Positions 8,173 to 15,421 of a DNA stretch of 64,000 bases are shown here, piece after piece. This stretch comes from CAXTPV01 sp965276715 (GTDB lineage: Bacteria; Pseudomonadota; Alphaproteobacteria; Acetobacterales; Acetobacteraceae). Position numbers and translations under genes: made by a program. Below the pieces are notes generated by a model. It was given only the letters and a program-made list of their open reading frames with translations. It did no database searches and was not told where the DNA came from. The DNA is taken from positions 124,001 to 188,000 of the forward strand of contig OZ255622.1 in assembly GCA_965276715.1 (NCBI GenBank), given 5' to 3'. The number at the start of each line of letters is the position of its first letter. Positions within the stretch are counted from its first letter, which is position 1.

Positions 8173-9041
8173 AGATCAAGGTCGGGTCCGAGGCCCACAA
8201 GGAACTGTTCTGCCGCCAGTTCATCGAGAGCTACATCGAGTTCGACCCGCCGTCGCTGCCGTGGCCCGAACTGACCCCCGAGGAGCTCGCGCGCCTGCGC
8301 GGCGTCCCGTTCTGGCAGGAGGTCTACCACACCGAGCGTCGCGCCGGCGCCATCGTCAAGGCCTTCACCCCGCACGTGAAGGACCCGCTCGTCCGCGAGG
8401 CCGTGGCCCTGCAGGGCAAGGAGGAGACCCGCCACGCCAAGCTGCTCGCCACCATGATCGAGCGCTACGGCATCGACGCCACCGAGCAGCCGCTCGAGAC
8501 CTTCCCCGCCAAGCTCGAGATCGCCTTCATCGATTTCGGCTTCGGCGAGTGCTTGGACGCGTTCCTGGGTTTCGGCGCCTTCAAGACCGCGCGCGAGAGC
8601 AAATTCCTCCCCGAAGGCATGTTCGAGATCTTCGACATGCTCATGCTCGAGGAGACCCGTCACATCGTCTTCTTCATCAACTACATGGCCTGGCGCCAGG
8701 TGCAGCAGGGCAGGGGTCTCGTGCCGATCCGCAGCATCACCAACGCCTACTTCTATGCCCGCGCCGCTCGCCGCCTGACCGGCATGGTCGGCCGCGGCAA
8801 GGAGCAGAACGACGGCCGCAACTTCGCCGTCACGCAAGCCAACATGTTCCTCGAAGGCTTCTCGTTCCGCGACTTCGTCGAGGACTGCTACCGCGAGAAC
8901 GCGCGCCGCATGGAAGCCTTCGACCCCGACCTGCTGCAGCCCCGCCTGCTGCCGTCGATCGCCGACATGGCAGCATCCGGCCTGCGCCTTTGGGACAAAC
9001 GCCGCCCCCACGTCCGCAAGGAAGTCATGGCCACGCACTAA
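8169..9041 (+). CDS. Ferritin-like di-iron protein, copy 2
   Basis: A 290-aa paralogue of the preceding gene with the same ligand pattern: HTERRAGAIV, QGKEETRHAK, GFGECLDAFL and MLEETRHIVFF. It starts at GTG 8169, overlapping the stop of copy 1. The two proteins differ widely outside the ligand helices, so this is an old duplication, and the coupled pair may form a heteromer. A two-hairpin repeat that can terminate transcription follows. Confidence 0.8.
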   Translation: MKIKVGSEAHKELFCRQFIESYIEFDPPSLPWPELTPEELARLRGVPFWQEVYHTERRAGAIVKAFTPHVKDPLVREAVALQGKEETRHAKLLATMIERYGIDATEQPLETFPAKLEIAFIDFGFGECLDAFLGFGAFKTARESKFLPEGMFEIFDMLMLEETRHIVFFINYMAWRQVQQGRGLVPIRSITNAYFYARAARRLTGMVGRGKEQNDGRNFAVTQANMFLEGFSFRDFVEDCYRENARRMEAFDPDLLQPRLLPSIADMAASGLRLWDKRRPHVRKEVMATH

Positions 9042-9054
9042 GGACAGCGCGAGA

Positions 9055-9105
9055 AGGGCAGGGGCGCTGCCCCTGCACCCCGCCAAAGGCTAGCCTTTGG
9101 GAACC
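9055..9105. repeat. Two-hairpin intergenic repeat, copy 1
   Basis: The first hairpin is AGGGGC-GCT-GCCCCT (9060-9074). The second is the perfect 18-nt palindrome CCAAAGGCTAGCCTTTGG (9083-9100). The same unit recurs at 9546. It lies 13 nt after a stop codon and probably doubles as a terminator. Confidence 0.75.
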
Positions 9106-9121
9106 ATCACGGGAAGTTACA

Positions 9122-9375
9122 TTGCAGAACCTGATCGATGTCACAATCCCGGTCGAGCCTGATGCGGCGCTGGCGCTCGCTGACGCGCGCAATCGCGAAG
9201 CGGTCGGTAGGCTCGTCAGTCGAGTGCTACATCCTCGGCCCGGTCCCAGCGCCCTCGCTCACGCTATCGCCGAGATGAAGGCCGCTGCCAGGGAGCCAGC
9301 CTGACCGATGCGGACGTCGAAGCCGAACTCACCGCCTACAACCCCGAACATCGCCAAGGTCGTCCAGGCGATTGA
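9122..9375 (+). pseudogene. Frameshifted VapB-like antitoxin remnant
   Basis: One frame from TTG 9122 reads 60 codons to TGA 9302-9304, ending AIAEMKAAAREPA. The next frame from 9301 continues smoothly as LTDADVEAELTAYNPEHR to TGA 9373-9375. Joined by one added base, this is the usual C-terminal shape of antitoxins paired with PIN toxins. The stop overlaps the remnant toxin start, as in intact modules. Confidence 0.55.
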
Positions 9376-9540
9376 TCGTTTTCGACGTCTCGACAATCGT
9401 CGGGGCCGCGCTGAAGTCCGACAGCGTCCCTGAAGCGCATTGCTGCGCGCGGAAGAGACCGACATCTTCGTACTTTCCGACGATGTCGACGCTGAAATCG
9501 CACAGGTCCTGGGCCGCCCGAAACCCACTGAGCACAGCCA
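9372..9540 (+). pseudogene. Truncated PIN-domain toxin remnant
   Basis: TTG 9372 begins LIVFDVSTIVGAALKSDSVPE, the first strand of a PIN ribonuclease with its first metal-binding aspartate. A one-base loss near 9435 shifts the frame, which continues as ALLRAEETDIFVLSDDVDAEI. Homology appears to stop at about 9530, where copy 2 of the intergenic repeat begins. Roughly 55 of about 140 residues remain, without the later acidic residues, so it should be inactive. Confidence 0.6.
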
Positions 9541-9545
9541 CATAA

Positions 9546-9594
9546 GGGCAGGGGTTCCACCCCTGCACCCCGCCAAAGGCTAGCCTTTGGAAAC
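9546..9594. repeat. Two-hairpin intergenic repeat, copy 2
   Basis: The first hairpin is GCAGGGG, a 5-nt loop and CCCCTGC (9548-9566), followed by the same 18-nt palindrome CCAAAGGCTAGCCTTTGG (9573-9590). It truncates the PIN remnant and precedes the unknown gene at 9647. Confidence 0.75.
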
Positions 9595-9646
9595 CGTCAC
9601 GAGGTTTGTTAGGGTCGGCTCGAACAGACAACGAAGAGCTCGACAG

Positions 9647-10276
9647 ATGGCACAACCGACAACGCCCTGGTTGTCTGATCGCGCGGTCGACCTGCAATTG
9701 CAGAAGGTGCATATGAACATCGGCGTGTTGAACTCGACGCCCGATCCAAGCCAGTCGCGCCGCCTGTTCGTATGGTTGAACGTCTTTCGCGCCGATCCCC
9801 GGGTCAGGTCCGCGCTCGAAGACGAGTTGACGATCTACCGCAACAAGCTGAACTACACGCCCTTCATTGCCTGGCTCACCAGCCTGAAATTCCAGATCGA
9901 CGACGACCCGAGCGCGTTCCCCTTCGCGCTGAACGAAAAGGAGTTCGCCTACTACGCCCAACAAAACTTCGGCGGCCAGATCGGCGACATTGAAGACATC
10001 TACAAACCACCTAATTTTTATGCGGCTTTACTCCAGGACCTAGGATTAATCGCCGCCGGTTCTGGGGCCGCGATTTTTCTCCCCGCTTTGATACCTGTTT
10101 GGGCCGGCGCAGGTGAGGTGGCGGCCGCTGGCGTGTCATTCGCACGGACTGCGGCGGGCACTGCGGTCGGTTATGGCCTTGCGCACATCTTACCCGGTGG
10201 ATCATGGGATGCAGCGAAAAAGGACCGACTGTGGAGACGCTACACTCTGGATTTTGAGAGGCGAAGCTTAAAATAG
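9647..10276 (+). CDS. Unknown protein with hydrophobic C-terminal segments
   Basis: A 209-aa protein I do not recognise. Residues 1-125 are soluble and rich in aromatics. About 128-180 contain two alanine/glycine-rich hydrophobic segments (LIAAGSGAAIFLPALIPVWAGAG and AGTAVGYGLAHILPGG). The tail is basic. There is no signal peptide. ATG 9647 was chosen because the longer frame would begin inside the repeat; the ribosome site (GAAGAG) is weak. The second half is visibly more AT-rich than neighbouring genes. Its stop abuts the start of a small membrane protein with no gap, which implies coupling. A pore-forming toxin followed by immunity proteins is one reading, but this is inference. Confidence 0.6.
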   Translation: MAQPTTPWLSDRAVDLQLQKVHMNIGVLNSTPDPSQSRRLFVWLNVFRADPRVRSALEDELTIYRNKLNYTPFIAWLTSLKFQIDDDPSAFPFALNEKEFAYYAQQNFGGQIGDIEDIYKPPNFYAALLQDLGLIAAGSGAAIFLPALIPVWAGAGEVAAAGVSFARTAAGTAVGYGLAHILPGGSWDAAKKDRLWRRYTLDFERRSLK

Positions 10277-10552
10277 ATGCGCGCAAGTGAGGAGTATTTC
10301 ATTCGGTGTATACTTACTCTATGCTTTGTCGAGATCATTTGGGCTCTAGGTGTAAGGCACGAATCGCTCGCCGCGACACCGGCGCTCCTCGTGGGACTGG
10401 TCTGTTTAGTCTGGTTCAGAATTCGACTTCCAGACCCGGCGGGTCCCATCTATCGCCGACCCGCCTACCTGAATGCCTCAATCATGATCTTGTCGGGTTT
10501 GCTGGGTCTTGAGTGCATCGTGTTCATACTCGCCCGAATGACCGGAGGCTGA
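10277..10552 (+). CDS. Small three-helix membrane protein, copy 1
   Basis: A 91-aa protein with hydrophobic helices at about 7-26, 30-51 and 64-88, and a conserved RLPDP(A/T)GP(I/L)YR loop shared with its paralogue at 10657. It starts on the base after the stop of the 209-aa gene. No known family is recognised. Base composition is less GC-rich than the chromosome around it, consistent with transfer. Confidence 0.65.
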   Translation: MRASEEYFIRCILTLCFVEIIWALGVRHESLAATPALLVGLVCLVWFRIRLPDPAGPIYRRPAYLNASIMILSGLLGLECIVFILARMTGG

Positions 10553-10656
10553 CGGCCGTTAAGGGTGTTGGAGTCGATGAAAGTACCGTGATCGCAGCCG
10601 GTTGTATCCGGGAACGCTGCAACAGGGATCGTCACTCGCGCCGGAGCCAATCGTCG

Positions 10657-10932
10657 ATGCGAAAGAACGAAGAGTATGTCGTCCGCGGAGTGATAACACT
10701 CTGTTTTGTAGAGGTCATTTGGGCATTCGGCTTCCGTCACGATGCGTTTTCTGCAATTCCAGCAGGGGTCCTCATTCTTCTCTCCCTCGTGTGGTTGAGA
10801 TTGAGACTTCCAGATCCCACAGGTCCTTTATACCGCAGCCCTAATTACCTGAATGTTTCCATTCTGATCCTCTCGAGGCTACTGAGCATCGAGTGCATTC
10901 TTCTCATCCTCGCGCGTGTGACCGGAGGCTGA
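10657..10932 (+). CDS. Small three-helix membrane protein, copy 2
   Basis: A 91-aa paralogue of the previous gene, identical in length and topology (MRKNEEYVV... ending ILARVTGG against ILARMTGG). ATG 10657 aligns exactly with the start of copy 1; the longer frame upstream has no counterpart there. The 104-bp spacer shows no gene. Tandem copies of a small membrane gene behind a larger unknown gene are common among immunity genes. The function here is unknown. Confidence 0.65.
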   Translation: MRKNEEYVVRGVITLCFVEVIWAFGFRHDAFSAIPAGVLILLSLVWLRLRLPDPTGPLYRSPNYLNVSILILSRLLSIECILLILARVTGG

Positions 10933-10939
10933 ACCAAAC

Positions 10940-11437
10940 TCACCGCGCCCGCACTTTCCCCAGCACCCTCAGACAAGCGGCCTTCTTCCCGGCGACGGTC
11001 ACACCAGACACCCGCCCAACCGCCACAACGGCATCGGCCACATACCCGCGCGGCTCGGTGTCCTCGATGAACGGAGCCCCGCACACGCGCTCGACTCCGA
11101 TGATCCCACCCTCACGCCACGGTTTGTCGTTGATGCTTCGCAAGACAACCGTGGGGTTCTTCGGAAGTGCCAACGCCAGATCGATCCCGAGTTCTTCCGA
11201 ACTCCCCGCATCCGTCCCGTCCGCCAGCTTCGGCGCAAGGGTCACCCACTCGGTTCTGCCGCTTGCGATCCGGTCGGACACTTCATCCCACTCGTTAGAA
11301 GCGACGAGACGATCGACGACTGCCTTCGCGCCGTGATGTAGGATGTCGGCCTTCAAGGCTGCGGCGCCGGGGACGGCCGCGACGGCTTTGCCGCCAGACA
11401 ACATGACCAGGATGCACGTCTGCATAAGCCTGCTCAC
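10940..11437 (-). CDS. Secreted protein, probable Tlde1 immunity partner
   Basis: A 165-aa protein with a Sec-like signal (CILVMLSGGKAVAAVPGAAA) and a soluble mature part. It starts at GTG 11437, which overlaps the TGA of the upstream Tlde1-family remnant in a GTGA arrangement, with GGAGGT ahead. A periplasmic protein coupled to a peptidoglycan-targeting Tlde1 effector is what an immunity protein (Tldi-like) would be. I cannot confirm homology by eye. The frame is intact although its partner is broken. Confidence 0.6.
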   Translation of the reverse strand: MSRLMQTCILVMLSGGKAVAAVPGAAALKADILHHGAKAVVDRLVASNEWDEVSDRIASGRTEWVTLAPKLADGTDAGSSEELGIDLALALPKNPTVVLRSINDKPWREGGIIGVERVCGAPFIEDTEPRGYVADAVVAVGRVSGVTVAGKKAACLRVLGKVRAR

Positions 11438-11758
11438 GGGACCACCTCCAGATCGCGGTCCGGATCGCTGGCGATCTCATGCCGGATCGGCGGGGCCAAG
11501 ATGATGCACCCGATCGAAGCCTCGCCCGGATGATGAATGCTGTCGGCATGGATGAGAAACCCGCTCCGACCGAATACCTGCGTATCGGGTTTCGGGGTCA
11601 GTGGCATCGTCCATCGACCTTTGGCAAGGCTCGCCCGCGGCGCCCCGATCGTGTAACGCCCTGCGGGATGGCCCTATCTTATGCATCGCCTGCATGGCGG
11701 GGTTATCTTTCCCCACCCCCAAACCGCTGTAGCCATTCGCCACGTGCTGACCGTTATG
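11434..11758 (-). pseudogene. Tlde1/DUF2778 effector remnant
   Basis: Read in three successive frames, the reverse strand gives GYSGLGVGKDNPAMQ, then IPQG, then YTIGAPRASL through FGRSGFLIHADSIHHPGE and ASIGCIILAPPIRHEIA, ending DRDLEVVP. This is the DUF2778 (L,D-transpeptidase-like Tlde1) domain, with the SGFLIH and GCIIL catalytic segments including the cysteine. Two single-base losses, near 11670 and 11658, break the frame. Upstream of HNGQHVANG no start is seen. Tlde1 members attack peptidoglycan tetrapeptides. Confidence 0.65.
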
Positions 11759-11890
11759 CTGCGGACAAGGCCGCCTTGGCCACCCTCTACGGCGACGTCT
11801 CCCCCGTTCCGCCGACCGCCCGGCCGCCGCGTCGCCATCAAGGTCAACAACCACTTCGGCGACGAGGTGATGAATATCTTCTCAGTCCAG
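11752..11890 (+). pseudogene. Possible DNA-methylase C-terminal fragment
   Basis: Two adjacent frames give ALATLYGDVSPVPPTARPP and then GRRVAIKVNNHFGDEVMNIF. The second resembles the tail of adenine methylases of restriction systems (IKVINHYGDEVLKVF-like). No methylase motif survives. The recognition is from memory and weak. It lies antisense to, and just upstream of, the Tlde1 remnant. Confidence 0.3.
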
Positions 11891-11965
11891 CGGCAGCGCT
11901 CCCTGGCCAGTCGGTCCTGGCCGAGGGTATGGTGTTCGCTCTACCGAAGTCTCCGGGAGAATGCG

Positions 11966-12211
11966 ATGCCTGAAGTCAATCTGGAACTTATACAGGCGAT
12001 GCTCCAGCGCGTGCTGGACGTCCAGGGCAAGCACACGCAAGATTTCGTTGAGGTCAAGCAACGACTCTCGTCTGTCGAGCTCGGCGTCGCCGGCATCCGT
12101 CGCGAGATCGCGCTAGACGCCGAGAACGTGGCTCATGTTCGGCACGATCTCGACCGGCTCGGCCAGCGCATCGACCGCATCGAGCGCCGCCTCGAACTGA
12201 CGGATCTCTGA
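11966..12211 (+). CDS. Small coiled-coil protein
   Basis: An 81-aa, almost wholly helical protein with heptads of leucine, valine and isoleucine (LQRVLDVQGKHTQDFVEVKQ, then DLDRLGQRIDRIERRLEL). No membrane segment. ATG 11966 has GGGAGA 7 nt upstream. Similar short coiled-coil proteins of unknown role are common near mobile or toxin genes in alphaproteobacteria. No function is assigned. Confidence 0.6.
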   Translation: MPEVNLELIQAMLQRVLDVQGKHTQDFVEVKQRLSSVELGVAGIRREIALDAENVAHVRHDLDRLGQRIDRIERRLELTDL

Positions 12212-12232
12212 GGATCTCAGTGCATGAGAGTG

Positions 12233-12293
12233 CATGGCGCTGCCTCTTCGATCCGCTTTGCGGCTCGATCCCGCTAAAGGCTCGCCTCTGGAA
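12233..12293. repeat. Degenerate intergenic repeat, copy 3
   Basis: The stretch keeps the order of the 9055/9546 unit (GGCGCTGCC..., CGATCCCGCTAAAGGCTCGCCTCTGG, AAAC) but with mismatched stems. It appears to be an old copy after the coiled-coil gene. Confidence 0.4.
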
Positions 12294-12307
12294 ACTTCGC
12301 GCGTCCT

Positions 12308-12636
12308 CTATCCGATCAGCACCCGCAGCTTCGCCCGCACCTCCGCGAGTTCCGCCGCCGTCACCCGCCCTTTGCGCGAGGCTTGCCGCGCGCGCCAGTC
12401 AGGCTCTTGACCTGATCCGCCAGCACCACGCTCGATATCGTTCCCGCAATCGCCACCTCGAACGGATAGCCTTTGATGCGCGTCGTCATCGGGCAGCACA
12501 CGATCAACCCGGCCCGGCCGTTACAAGCGGCTGGGCTCAACACCACCGCCGGCCGACGCCCAGACTGTTTATGACCCGCCTGCGGATCGAACTGCAGCCA
12601 CACCACGTCGCCTGCTTCCGGGACATACGCCGTCAC
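12308..12636 (-). pseudogene. mazF: Frameshifted MazF endoribonuclease
   Basis: GTG 12636 opens VTAYVPEAGDVVWLQFDP, followed by GRRPAVVLSP and CCPMTTRIKGYPFEV, the MazF core. After VVLADQVKSL the frame goes wrong and stops at 12361. The -1 frame supplies the expected end DWRARQASRKGRVTAAELAE to TAG 12308. One missing G near 12402 explains this. The C-terminal helix of MazF is lost in the in-frame product, so activity is doubtful. The gene overlaps mazE by 4 nt. Sequencing error is an alternative. Confidence 0.75.
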
Positions 12637-12875
12637 CAAATCTCCCGGCCAACCGCATCACTGGTCTCGATCGCATCGTGCCGGTTCCTATCCGTGATCC
12701 CGCCGATCAACGCGTCGAGATCATGGATTTCCGCGCGCACGGCCTCGATGACCACGCGTCCGTCCTCCTCCCGCACGTCGACCGCCTGCTCGAGACGCAA
12801 CCTCGCCGCCGCCATCACCGCGGCGGGAATCCGCACCGACGCACTATTTCCCGACTTCTTCACCAGAACCCGCAC
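12633..12875 (-). CDS. mazE: MazE-family antitoxin
   Basis: An 80-aa AbrB/MazE-type antitoxin. The N-terminal swapped-hairpin DNA-binding part is VLVKKSGNSASVRIPAAVM; the acidic C-terminal tail (AIETSDAVGREIW) is the toxin-binding end. It starts at GTG 12875 with GAGGAGG 5 nt upstream. It precedes and overlaps mazF. An imperfect palindrome 33 nt upstream is a candidate autoregulatory operator. Confidence 0.85.
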   Translation of the reverse strand: MRVLVKKSGNSASVRIPAAVMAAARLRLEQAVDVREEDGRVVIEAVRAEIHDLDALIGGITDRNRHDAIETSDAVGREIW

Positions 12876-12907
12876 GACGGCCTCCTCATCGGATGAGCGT
12901 AAACCGA

Positions 12908-12928
12908 TGTATCGACCTTATCGGTACA
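12908..12928. promoter_or_regulatory. Candidate MazE operator
   Basis: TGTATCGA, a 5-nt spacer and TCGGTACA form an 8-bp inverted repeat with one mismatch, upstream of mazE. Autorepression through such palindromes is usual for MazEF; the assignment here is positional. Confidence 0.4.
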
Positions 12929-13029
12929 ATCGACCCGACGCAGCCGATCAGCCGCCCGATCCCATTTGCCTCCACCCCCGCCCGTCGTCCACAATCCGCT
13001 CGCGACTCGACCGGCCACAGGTGTCGACA

Positions 13030-13827
13030 ATGGACAGCATCAGCGAACGTCACGCGGACCCGCTCGACCTGCGCTTGAGCGTGACCGGCTCCTATGCGCC
13101 ACCAGAGAACTGGCCCGACTACCGCACCGAATTCGGCCTCGGTCCCGAACATGTCGACGCCCTGATCCGGCTCGCCTGCGATCCCGCGCTGCATGAAGCA
13201 GACCCCGAGTCGGACGCGATCTGGGCGCCCGTTCACGCCTGGCGCGCGCTCGGCCAGCTGCGCGCCGCCGAGGCCGTCGCACCCCTGCTCGATCTCCTGC
13301 TCCGCCTGGAGGAGGACGAAGCGGTCGACCTCGAACTCCCCGCCGTCCTCGGCATGATCGGACCGCCGGCGATCCCGCTCCTTGCCGATTTCGTGGCCGA
13401 TCGATCCGCTCCGATGATGCCGGTCGTCACCGCCATGACCGCGCTCGAGAAGATCGCGTCACGGCACCCCAAGTCCCGCGGACCCTGCGTCGACATCCTG
13501 CGCGGCATCCTCGAGCGCCGGCCAGCCCAGGCGAGCGTCAACGGCTTCGCGATCGCCTCGCTGCTTGACCTGCACGCGGTCGAGGCGATCGAGACAATCC
13601 GCGACGCCTATCGCACCGACATGGTCGACATCTCGATCCCCGGCGACGAGGAAGACGCCGAAATCGCCCTCGGCCTGCGACTGCACCGCACCACGCCACG
13701 GCCTTTCTACAGCCACCTCCCCGAGGGCACGCCGTCCCCGGCCCCGGCGCGAAGCCACAAGATCGGCCGCAACGAGGCCTGTCCCTGCGGCAGCGGCCGG
13801 AAATACAAGAAATGCTGCCTGCACTAG
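13030..13827 (+). CDS. HEAT-like protein with C-terminal SEC-C zinc motif
   Basis: A 265-aa protein. The middle is helical with HEAT-like pairs (LRAAEAVAPLLDLLLRLEED and onward), resembling DUF1186. The last 25 residues carry the SEC-C zinc finger CPCGSGRKYKKCC preceded by IGRNEACP. SEC-C tails occur on SecA and on many proteins of unknown role. ATG 13030 begins the first frame stretch without low-complexity translation. Confidence 0.75.
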   Translation: MDSISERHADPLDLRLSVTGSYAPPENWPDYRTEFGLGPEHVDALIRLACDPALHEADPESDAIWAPVHAWRALGQLRAAEAVAPLLDLLLRLEEDEAVDLELPAVLGMIGPPAIPLLADFVADRSAPMMPVVTAMTALEKIASRHPKSRGPCVDILRGILERRPAQASVNGFAIASLLDLHAVEAIETIRDAYRTDMVDISIPGDEEDAEIALGLRLHRTTPRPFYSHLPEGTPSPAPARSHKIGRNEACPCGSGRKYKKCCLH

Positions 13828-13842
13828 CGTAGCCTCGACCGC

Positions 13843-14604
13843 ATGGACCTCCGCCTCGCCGGCAAACGCGCGCTGATCACCGGCGCCTCCCAGGGCATCG
13901 GCCGCGCCATCGCGATCACGCTCGCCGAGGAAGGCTGCGATCTCGTCCTCGTCTCCCGCGATCCCAACGCGTTGCGCGCCGCCGCCGATCTCGCCCGTGA
14001 CCGCCGCCAGACCGCGGTCCAGACCATCCCGGCCGATCTCTCCCGCCAGTCCGAGGTCGAGCGCGTGGCCGCCGAGGCGGGCTCGATCGACATCCTCGTC
14101 AACAACGCCGGCGCCATCCCGCCCGGCGACATCCTCGGCGTCGACAACGACCGCTGGCGCGCCGCGTGGGACCTCAAGGTGTTCGGCTATATCGGCCTGA
14201 TCCGCGCCCTCTACCCGCGCCTGAAGGAACGCGCGGGTGTCGTCGTCAACGTCATCGGCGCCGCCGGCGAATGGTTCGATCCCAACTACATCGCCGGCAG
14301 CGCCGGCAACGCCGCCCTGATGGCGCTCACCCGGAGCCTCGGCAAGCAGGCCGCGCGCGACAACATGCGCGTCGTCGGCATCAACCCGGGCTCCGTCGCC
14401 ACCGGCCGGATCGAAATGCTGCTACGCGCCCGCGCCGCCCGCGAGCTCGGCGACGAGACACGCTGGCATGAATATCACCGCGCCATGCCCTTCGGCCGTC
14501 CCGCCACGCCCGCCGAGATCGCAAGCGCCGCGGCCTTCCTCGCGTCACCGCGCTCCGGCTACACCAACGGCACCATCCTGACCATCGATGGCGCCCGGGC
14601 CTGA
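13843..14604 (+). CDS. SDR-family oxidoreductase with atypical active site
   Basis: A 253-aa short-chain dehydrogenase/reductase. The cofactor motif TGASQGIG and the NNAG motif are intact, and ILTIDGARA closes the fold. The catalytic tetrad is unusual: the serine segment reads NVIGAAG, and the tyrosine lies in YIAGSAGNAAL where YxxxK is expected, so both serine and lysine are absent. It may bind cofactor but use other chemistry, or belong to a non-canonical subgroup. Its last 17 nt overlap the next gene. Confidence 0.85.
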   Translation: MDLRLAGKRALITGASQGIGRAIAITLAEEGCDLVLVSRDPNALRAAADLARDRRQTAVQTIPADLSRQSEVERVAAEAGSIDILVNNAGAIPPGDILGVDNDRWRAAWDLKVFGYIGLIRALYPRLKERAGVVVNVIGAAGEWFDPNYIAGSAGNAALMALTRSLGKQAARDNMRVVGINPGSVATGRIEMLLRARAARELGDETRWHEYHRAMPFGRPATPAEIASAAAFLASPRSGYTNGTILTIDGARA

Positions 14605-15421
14605 CACGTTGCAAGGCCGCATCTTCACCTGCCACCACACCATCCCGGATCGGGTGACAAGCGAAGGCCTGTTCGCGACCCTGATGTCGGGCGCCCACGA
14701 CGACGAGCGCAGCGGACTGCTCGGCGATCTCGGCGGCCACAACATCGCACAGCCCAACTGGCACTCCGAGATGCGTCACCAGCACCATGTCTGGCACGAC
14801 CGTCTCGACGGCCTCGACTATGTCGGCTTCGAGCATTACCGCCGGGTCTTCCTCGTCAACCCACTCAACGCCGCGCGCCTGCGCCGCTTCAATCCTTGGC
14901 TGCTCGACATCGTCAACCAGCTCGTCTCCGACGAGCTCTGCGTCGGCGCCGTGCTCGACGAACACCTCTTCAACGCCTATCTCGACCTCCGCGAGATCTG
15001 CGCGGGCGAGATGATGTCGCACATGGACTTCATCATGGCCGGCAGCGACATCGTCACCCACCGCCTCCAGCCGATCAAGCTCGACGACCAGTTCAAGCAA
15101 TGCCATCCGGCCGAACACTGGGACATCTTCACGTCGACCGTCCGTGAAACCCGTTTCTTCCACAGCACCGGCGGCTTGATCGACTTCTCGCTCCGCAGCA
15201 CCTTCTTCTGCAACATGTACATCGCGCGTACCGCGTTGTTCCGCGAATACATGGAGTTCTGGTCGGAATGCATGCGAATGCTCGAGCACCGCATTCCGCT
15301 GCGCGAGCGCTATCTCGGCTACTTCGCCGAGCGCCTCCTGAACCTCTTCGTCAACGGCAAGCGCCTGGTCGACCCGCGCCTGCGCGTCCGCGTGCTGCCC
15401 TTCCTCGCCCACGCCGGCTGA
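14588..15421 (+). CDS. DUF4422 protein (glycosyltransferase-like)
   Basis: A 277-aa protein with the DUF4422 signature: a CHHTIPD-like start, then a block ending LDYVGFEHYRRVF, and a C-terminal half with FFCNMYIARTALFREY. DUF4422 proteins cluster with capsule and exopolysaccharide glycosyltransferases; activity here is inferred from that. There is no signal or membrane span. ATG 14588 overlaps the SDR gene in another frame, so coupling is likely. Confidence 0.75.
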   Translation: MAPGPDTLQGRIFTCHHTIPDRVTSEGLFATLMSGAHDDERSGLLGDLGGHNIAQPNWHSEMRHQHHVWHDRLDGLDYVGFEHYRRVFLVNPLNAARLRRFNPWLLDIVNQLVSDELCVGAVLDEHLFNAYLDLREICAGEMMSHMDFIMAGSDIVTHRLQPIKLDDQFKQCHPAEHWDIFTSTVRETRFFHSTGGLIDFSLRSTFFCNMYIARTALFREYMEFWSECMRMLEHRIPLRERYLGYFAERLLNLFVNGKRLVDPRLRVRVLPFLAHAG

